Shown: piece by piece, positions 20,300 through 64,000 of the stretch
Layout of the letters: every line of letters begins with the position of its first letter
Position numbering within the stretch: the first letter of the stretch is position 1
Origin: Asterias amurensis
Lineage: Eukaryota > Echinodermata > Asteroidea > Forcipulatida > Asteriidae
Reading direction: 5' to 3'
DNA: 64,000 nt
Assembly (NCBI RefSeq): GCF_032118995.1
Contig: NC_092652.1
Coordinates: 22,681,044-22,745,043, forward strand
Made by a program: the position numbers and the translations under genes
Notes under the pieces: model-generated
The model's database searches: none
The model's input: only the letters and a program-made list of their open reading frames with translations
Told to the model about the DNA's origin: nothing

Positions 20300-23200
20300 A
20301 AAAAGAAACACGTTTTTTTTTTTTCTCGTTCAGGCGCCATAGTCCCCTGGACAACGTGGTAAAAGTTTTACAAATTAGAAGAAAAAAAACGAAAAACGAC
20401 TATGAACCTTTTTTTTTTTTTTTTTTCAGTTTTTTTTTTTTTAAATCTTCCGAGGAGAATGAAAAACCAAGGCATGTTAAATGACCAGACGCATTTAAAA
20501 CAAGTACATAGTTCACATATTTTTGTCTTAAAAAGTTTAGTCCAATCACACACTGTTACAATAGACTACTTACTCACCAGGACCTTACAGTACAAAGAAA
20601 CTTAGAAGGTACATGTAGACCAATGTAAAGATCCAACAGTGTTATTATTATCATTATTATTATTATTATTATTATTATCATATTTATCTAGAGAAGAAAA
20701 AAAAAATACTGGAAAAAAAAATCACAGTTTCTGTTAAATCCCACTTGAAATAATCTTGGCAAGAAAAAAACTCCCCCACAGATACACTAGCACCACTCAC
20801 ATCCTTCCTCACTCTAAAGCATTATCAAGATGTGATGTGTTCGTACCAAGAGTGCATGTGTACAAAGAACTATACACATTAAATGTCTGCCAAAATTGCA
20901 ATGTTTTTTTTTATTTCCACAAGAACAAAAGAAAAAAAAAGTAAAAAATAATCCCACAATTGCAGTTCATTGCCTTTTATGTACTAAACCTGGAACCAGT
21001 AAACTGACATGCAAAACAAAATAATAATAAAAACTAGAATAACAATAATATAAAAAAAAATTAATAAATAAAAAATATCAATAGTTGTGTTTATTAATAT
21101 CATTGACAACGGCAGGCAGCGTTTATTTATTTTATTATTTTTTTTTTTTTGACAAATCCTACATACAACTTCTTCATTACTTCTAACATTCACGTTTCTT
21201 AATTATAAACCCCCAACATGTACTTGTGTCCCCTCTCGCTGCAAAAAAAAAATGGTGGATCACTCAAAATACTGAGTAGGTGACTGCGTTGAAACATGTA
21301 CATGACATGTACGACAACAAAACTTCACCCATCAATGTTTTTAACCTTGCATCTAGGAATATATACATATACATTGTAAAATTGTACGCTACATTTCCAA
21401 GTCCCTGTACTGTACTTGTTAAAAAGTGTTACGCACAGCTGCTCAAATAAGACTTGTGACAACACGAAAAGGATAAAAAGAAAAAAAAGGCTTCAAGAAC
21501 CACCTCTTTTTTTGTTTGTTTCTTTTCGAGTCCGATTCATCATAATACTCAATGGAGAATGGGTGGTCATAAGAATCACATGAAGCTTCAGAATTAAGGG
21601 TTTCAATCAAGCTAGCGTTAACTGGTAAACCATGTTAAAGAGCTTGGAGTAACCCACAATCGTCAACTGAAAACTAGCACACATTCCCAAAAAATTAACA
21701 TCAAATTGTTTTCAGAAGATTGTTTCAAGAAATGTTTTTTGTTTTGTAACCTATTGTTAATCATTTTGACAACGTAGTTTTGTTACGTAATCAGTGTTGA
21801 ATTGGTGCTTTGGGTTTTGTCAATTTGATTTTGTATCCACCAGGCACAAGGGGAGGCAGTCGGAAAAATGAAAGTTCAATGTATGAATGTAGAAGGTGCG
21901 TAGTATTTATTGCACACCATTTTAAAACACTCCATTTCCAAGGAATCAAAAATTTGTGTGTTTTTTTTTTTACAAAATCATCCAGCCTCTACAAATCCAC
22001 CCAGTATTATTGGACTCTTTAACGCCGACCATTTACCACCACATAGTGCATGATTGTTTCCCTCGTAGCAAGCATCAGTAATTCAAAGTTTATTGCTAAA
22101 AAACTTTTGGCGTCATAAAAAATTCCACCACTACTGTGCCTACACAAGGAAAACAACCATTACCTTTAAACTGCAGCTTTGGCCAGCATGAGTAAAAGCA
22201 TGGTACATCACTCCAAATAAGTATACGTTTATTTTAAAGTCCAACATTGTTCTGATAATAATGCGCCAAAAATCCAAGGTGAAAATATACAAAGACATTG
22301 TTTTTATGCGAAAACTTGGGTCAAAGCTAGCCTTGTGCGTAGTAGGTCTCAACTTAAATAAGCAAGCTTTTGATATGTTACAAGGTACCAGTCTTAAAAA
22401 TGGCATGAGAGTCAAAAGAAACTAAAACCAGAACCAGTTAGTTGTTACCGGTTCAAACCAGGTATAAACAGGTTTGGAACCGGTATGAACTGGTTTTGAA
22501 CTCAGTGCCTTCAGATTAGACATTTTTAAAATTTCTTGCAAAGTTCTTTCCGCATGTGAGATTAAGATTTTACAAACAAATACTGGTGCAGATTCAAACC
22601 AGTCTTCCCTCTGTTCTGAATAATACCCCACCCCCCAAAACATGAATAAAATGTGAAACATTTGAGTTCTCTCGAAGCAGTCTGAATTGAATCATTCTTG
22701 ATCTTAATAAAGGTTTGATGGGCTTGCTCCTCGGCACAATTCTTTCTCAAAATATCCCCCAGGATAAATGCATAGTACTGTTACTGAATGAGTTAAAGCT
22801 TCAGAAATTTCAGACTTCTAGTTATTTTTTTATATATATATTTTTTTGGTTTTTCTTTTAAGATTTTTTTTTTTTAATAAACTGAAAATTTGTGATGTTT
22901 CCCCTTTTCTTGGGTGAATCCATGCCCCCAATCTAGATCTCACGATACTGTATGTGTGTGTGGTATGTGTGGGTAGTTTTACCCATTCAAACCGGGCACC
23001 TAACAAAAGAGGACAACAGGGTCCTCGTTTGGTGGAAGGTCCCCAGTTGGAGAGTGTGTACAAAACCAATAAGAGCTGTTGCTAAAAAGTTGAAGTACAA
23101 ACACAAGAGGGACAATAAGAGATCCCTGATTGCAGGTGTTTTCACACTTGCGTGTGTGAGTGAGTGTGAATTTTTTTAAAGATACTTATTAACTAGAGAA

Positions 23201-26200
23201 AAATGTGCAACATACCCATCGAGGCATTGATGTACACTAACATCCAAAGATAAATTGATATATAGATAAATAAATAGAAACTAATCTTTATTTATTTATG
23301 TATATATGACCTTTATTTTGTTTTAATATTTTTTATAAATAGCAACACATTATTACCAAAAACAAAAAGCCTGATTGGAGATATCAAAGCTGGGTAAAGA
23401 GAGGTGCATTCTAAACAAACATCGTTTTTTTTTCTTCTTTATCCTTATAAACTACAATCTTAAGTTACACAACAACTGTACAGTTATACATGCTTGGACC
23501 AATTCAAACAGGCCTGTTGAGTAATTCTATAACTATTGAATTTATCCAGTGAGTAGTGTGGGCTGTTCGTTGTTGATAAATACTTTTTTTGTTTGTTTGT
23601 TTGTTTGTTTATATTTACTTATATATACTTTTGCAAGGTTTTTAAGATCATCAACAACTGCATACCTGCCATCAAAATAGGCAATTTGTTTGGTTTTTGG
23701 TCCCACAGAAAGGTTTTATTTTTTATTTTTTTTTATAAGTTTTTATTTTTCATAAAATGTAATACTCTGCCAGCACGATTAAAACAAATGAATACAATTG
23801 TACAGACATCATGTCAGCAAGAAGGGGGCGAGTCTAAAAACAACCACCCGCCCGCCTTCTTGCTGTACAACTAGGAAAAAACGGCACCAAATCTACAAAT
23901 GTTGTTGTGTTTGTCTCGGACCCCCTCCCCAAATCAAAAACCCCCAAAACAACTCTACACAATTACCATCATTCCAATCATAACAAAGTGTTATCTAAAT
24001 ATTGTACTTGTTATTAATGTCTCTCGATGACCATTACTTTAAGTCTGTCAGCGCATTTCATTTTTGGAAGGGGGGTAACGTGGGCACAGGGAAGAAAGGG
24101 GGGCTTCAAAAATGCACCATTTTAGGCAAGGATTATTCATCAATTTTAGTTTTTGTTTTTAAACCATTAAAAAGAAACGAATAAATAGACTAGTAATTAC
24201 AACATGTTTTTTTTTTTTTTTTTTAAATGATTACGCATTTGTGCATTTCATTTCTCAAAACATACATTCATTCAATAAAAATCGCCCGCCAGATAAAAAG
24301 GAGGGGGAGGGGATTGGTTGGTCGGAAAAGATACAGAGCTTGATCTCCAGATAAAGCTGTGCTTGGTTGTTATTTTCTCAAGTGGTATGGACTACTCTGT
24401 AAAATCTTGTTCTCCGAACTAACTCGAGTCACCTTTTCCAAAATTCACAGGCAATAAGATCAAGACAATAAGTAAGAGCAACCCTTAAACAGGGCTTTGC
24501 TGTCAACGTACCAATCAATCTTTTGCCTAGCTTTTCAATATTAACACTGAGATTGTGAAAAAAAACTGGAGAACAAAAAAATGGATAAAAACAAAACAAA
24601 CAAAAACAACCATGATGAAGAGTTGATTACAATTTTTTTTTTTAGTGCCTAAAACGTGTTAATCTCACTGTCGATATGCCAACACAAGTACAAATTTTTT
24701 ATTTTTTTAAGACTGCTTACAAATGAGTCTTCACACAGACCACCAAATTCATGAAATCTAGCACCACTAAAACAGCTACAAGAGACCTTAATTAGACAAT
24801 ACAATACTACCCGGGTACCGCCGGTTTTCTTTTTTTTTCTTCGTACCCCCCCCCCCAATTCCCACTTCCGCTTGACACTAGGTGGTGTACTAGGAAGTGA
24901 TACAAAACATTCTTTGATTAGGTTGTATTATTTCTTTTTCTTTTACACGAACTTGCGATACTTGATTTTAAATTATTAATTTTTTTTCTTTTGCTTGTAA
25001 GACACTCGTGGTGGAACAGTGCCCCCTAATAAATTACAATCAAATAATTGAATTTCTCACCGGTATCAATACAATTATTATTATTTATTTTTTTCATATT
25101 TTTTTTTTTTCATTTCCGTTCCGTTTTTTGTTCCCCCTGGTTTTAAAAAATCCGTTTTGAAGTAAGAGGTCCTGTAGAAAGGTTATGGTAATTTCATGAA
25201 TTTTTGATTTGTTTCCCCTTTCATAAAATTGCATCGGTTTTTAAACTGTCAGTGAAAAAAAAAAGCCACTGACAAACTGAAAAAGTGAGTTTTTAATTTG
25301 ATTCGTCACCAAACGGTTAACAATTAAAATGGTTGCTATGCAAGTAAAAGGCGTTAGTTACTACTTTTTGTACATTGGTAAGTGACCCTTGACATAAAAA
25401 CAAAATGTCAACCACATACCATCTCTTGACCTTTGACCAAAGGTCATCCAAAGGTCGTCCGATCACCTCTTGGCTCGTATGGCAGTATCAATGAACAAAA
25501 AAGATGAGACCAGTCCCTTCAGCTGATTCATTTGCTAAAAAAAAAAAAAACGAAAAACGCCTTCCTCAGAATAAGATTAACTAGTATCACAGAAGTAAAA
25601 TATTTTCAGTTTTTTTAAATATATATATATAAAAGAAAATTACTTAAATATTAAACATTTGTTTGGACAAAAAAATAATAATAACCAAAAAAAAACAATT
25701 TGAAACATGGTAAATATCTTTCGTACTGACATTTTGAAAAACATAATTTTAGGGAGATGTTACATGGTCTGATGCTGATACAATATCCAAGCAAGTTGTC
25801 TGACTCAGTTTTTTTCTTCTTTCCAACATAGAAAACACAGACCTCTCAATAAAAATGAACCGACTACGCATCACACTTTTGAGTCCTATCACTGTGACAG
25901 CGATATCAACAACTCAGGTGTGGCGTTCGGCTAGTTTCTTTTTTTTTTTTTTTTCGTTTTAAAAATGTCCAAACAGACACTGTCAAAACTTCAGTGTCCT
26001 CTTAGCAGCTGCGTACATGAGTCACGGACCGGTGGGGTCACCAATGAATAAACGGGGTACCGACCACTTGGCGGTGTGTTCTTACTTAAAAAAGACCCCT
26101 GACAATCTGCCACAATTTCCGCACGCTTGAACTTCCAGTTGAATTCATCAATTAAGAACCTGTTCTTATTGATTACAGCTTTGTTTAAAAACAACTTACT

Positions 26201-26590
26201 TGGGAAAGTCCAAAACGTGCCGGCACGTCATTTAACACAAAAAGTCCTAGGCAAGCCCCCTTTTTCTGTTTTTAAACCCCCGGATGACAAAATTCACTCG
26301 CTCCCTCACTTTTTTATTTTTAAAATAACAAAACAAACCACGAGTCCACACAAAATTGGTGCCCCATAGTGTTTCACCGTTCATGTACGCATTTAACTGC
26401 ACATACACATTCATGACAGGCCACTCCTAGACGCGTTATTATGTTGTGAACACATTATGTAACAACGGTCAGTTTATAAAAGTGGCCAGCGTGATTGAAA
26501 TTACAACAAAAGGCTACGTGGCTAGGACCCCGGCCCCCGGGTGAAGACGCTCACTCGCATTGGCCGACGGACATAAAATCACGCTCTACA
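20300..26590. other. AT-rich gene-free stretch; possible long 3' UTR of Gq alpha
   Basis: No coding exon is visible here. The DNA is rich in poly-T and poly-A runs, with an ATT-type tract at 20641-20680. It contains strikingly few of the MITE and SINE families that crowd the rest of the window. It lies directly downstream (minus strand) of the Gq alpha stop codon. Many AATAAA hexamers occur on the minus strand (for example TTTATT near 23285, 25085 and 20287), so I cannot pick an end. Repeat depletion fits a long 3' UTR but does not prove it. Confidence 0.35.
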
Positions 26591-63955
<37,365 letters not shown>

Positions 63956-64000
63956 GTTGGATGAGAGGCCAGCCAGCAGGGCAGCAAATTTCTCTCTTGG

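Larger units (their letters stand above)
14458..20300. repeat. Segmental duplication, copy 2 (right)
   Basis: This is the second copy of the segment seen at 1-5820, in the same orientation. It begins inside a longer minisatellite array that starts at 12886. Homology ends around 20300 between T- and A-rich homopolymers, after which the sequence differs from that following copy 1. The same orientation and the ~14.5 kb spacing suggest tandem duplication, but whether the DNA between the copies was also duplicated cannot be seen from this window. Confidence 0.95.

Overview
This window is AT-rich animal genomic DNA: split genes with GT-AG introns, a fly/nematode/vertebrate-type Gq alpha gene, tRNA-derived SINEs and many short foldback (MITE-like) repeats. 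The Gq alpha protein ends in the classic EYNLV and is very close to other animal Gq proteins. Together with the repeat style this suggests a marine invertebrate deuterostome, most likely an echinoderm; that assignment is inference.

Layout. (1) Positions 1-5820 and 14458-20300 are two copies of one segment. Each copy holds part of a ~55-bp minisatellite array, then an intronless minus-strand gene for a three-Ig-domain, single-pass receptor with a tyrosine-motif tail, then ~3.4 kb of upstream DNA with a TATA box, a foldback element and an (ATT)n tract. The upstream DNA is almost identical between copies, while the receptors differ at 32 residues. (2) Between the copies, 5993-10568 (+) carries five well-spliced 3' exons of a Ser/Pro-rich protein I do not recognise; its 5' exons lie left of the window. 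Repeats and the large minisatellite array (12886-15140) follow. (3) 20300-26590 is AT-rich, homopolymer-rich DNA without a gene, perhaps partly a long 3' UTR of the next gene. (4) 26591-63955 (-) is a complete seven-exon G protein alpha-q gene (353 aa) with all reading phases closed; the window ends in its 5' UTR. Its introns, including a 21.9-kb intron 1, are full of SINEs, MITEs, foldbacks and microsatellites.

How the parts relate. The Gq gene is a conserved signalling gene. The Ig receptors look like a young, fast-changing surface-receptor pair (recognition or adhesion) whose tails could recruit SH2 adaptors. I see no operon-like link between the three loci. The most interesting signals are the replacement-rich divergence of the receptor pair against nearly identical flanks, the loss of one tail tyrosine motif in copy 2, the MGCC N-terminus of the Gq protein, its divergent exon 3, and a MITE with a visible target-site duplication nested inside another repeat.
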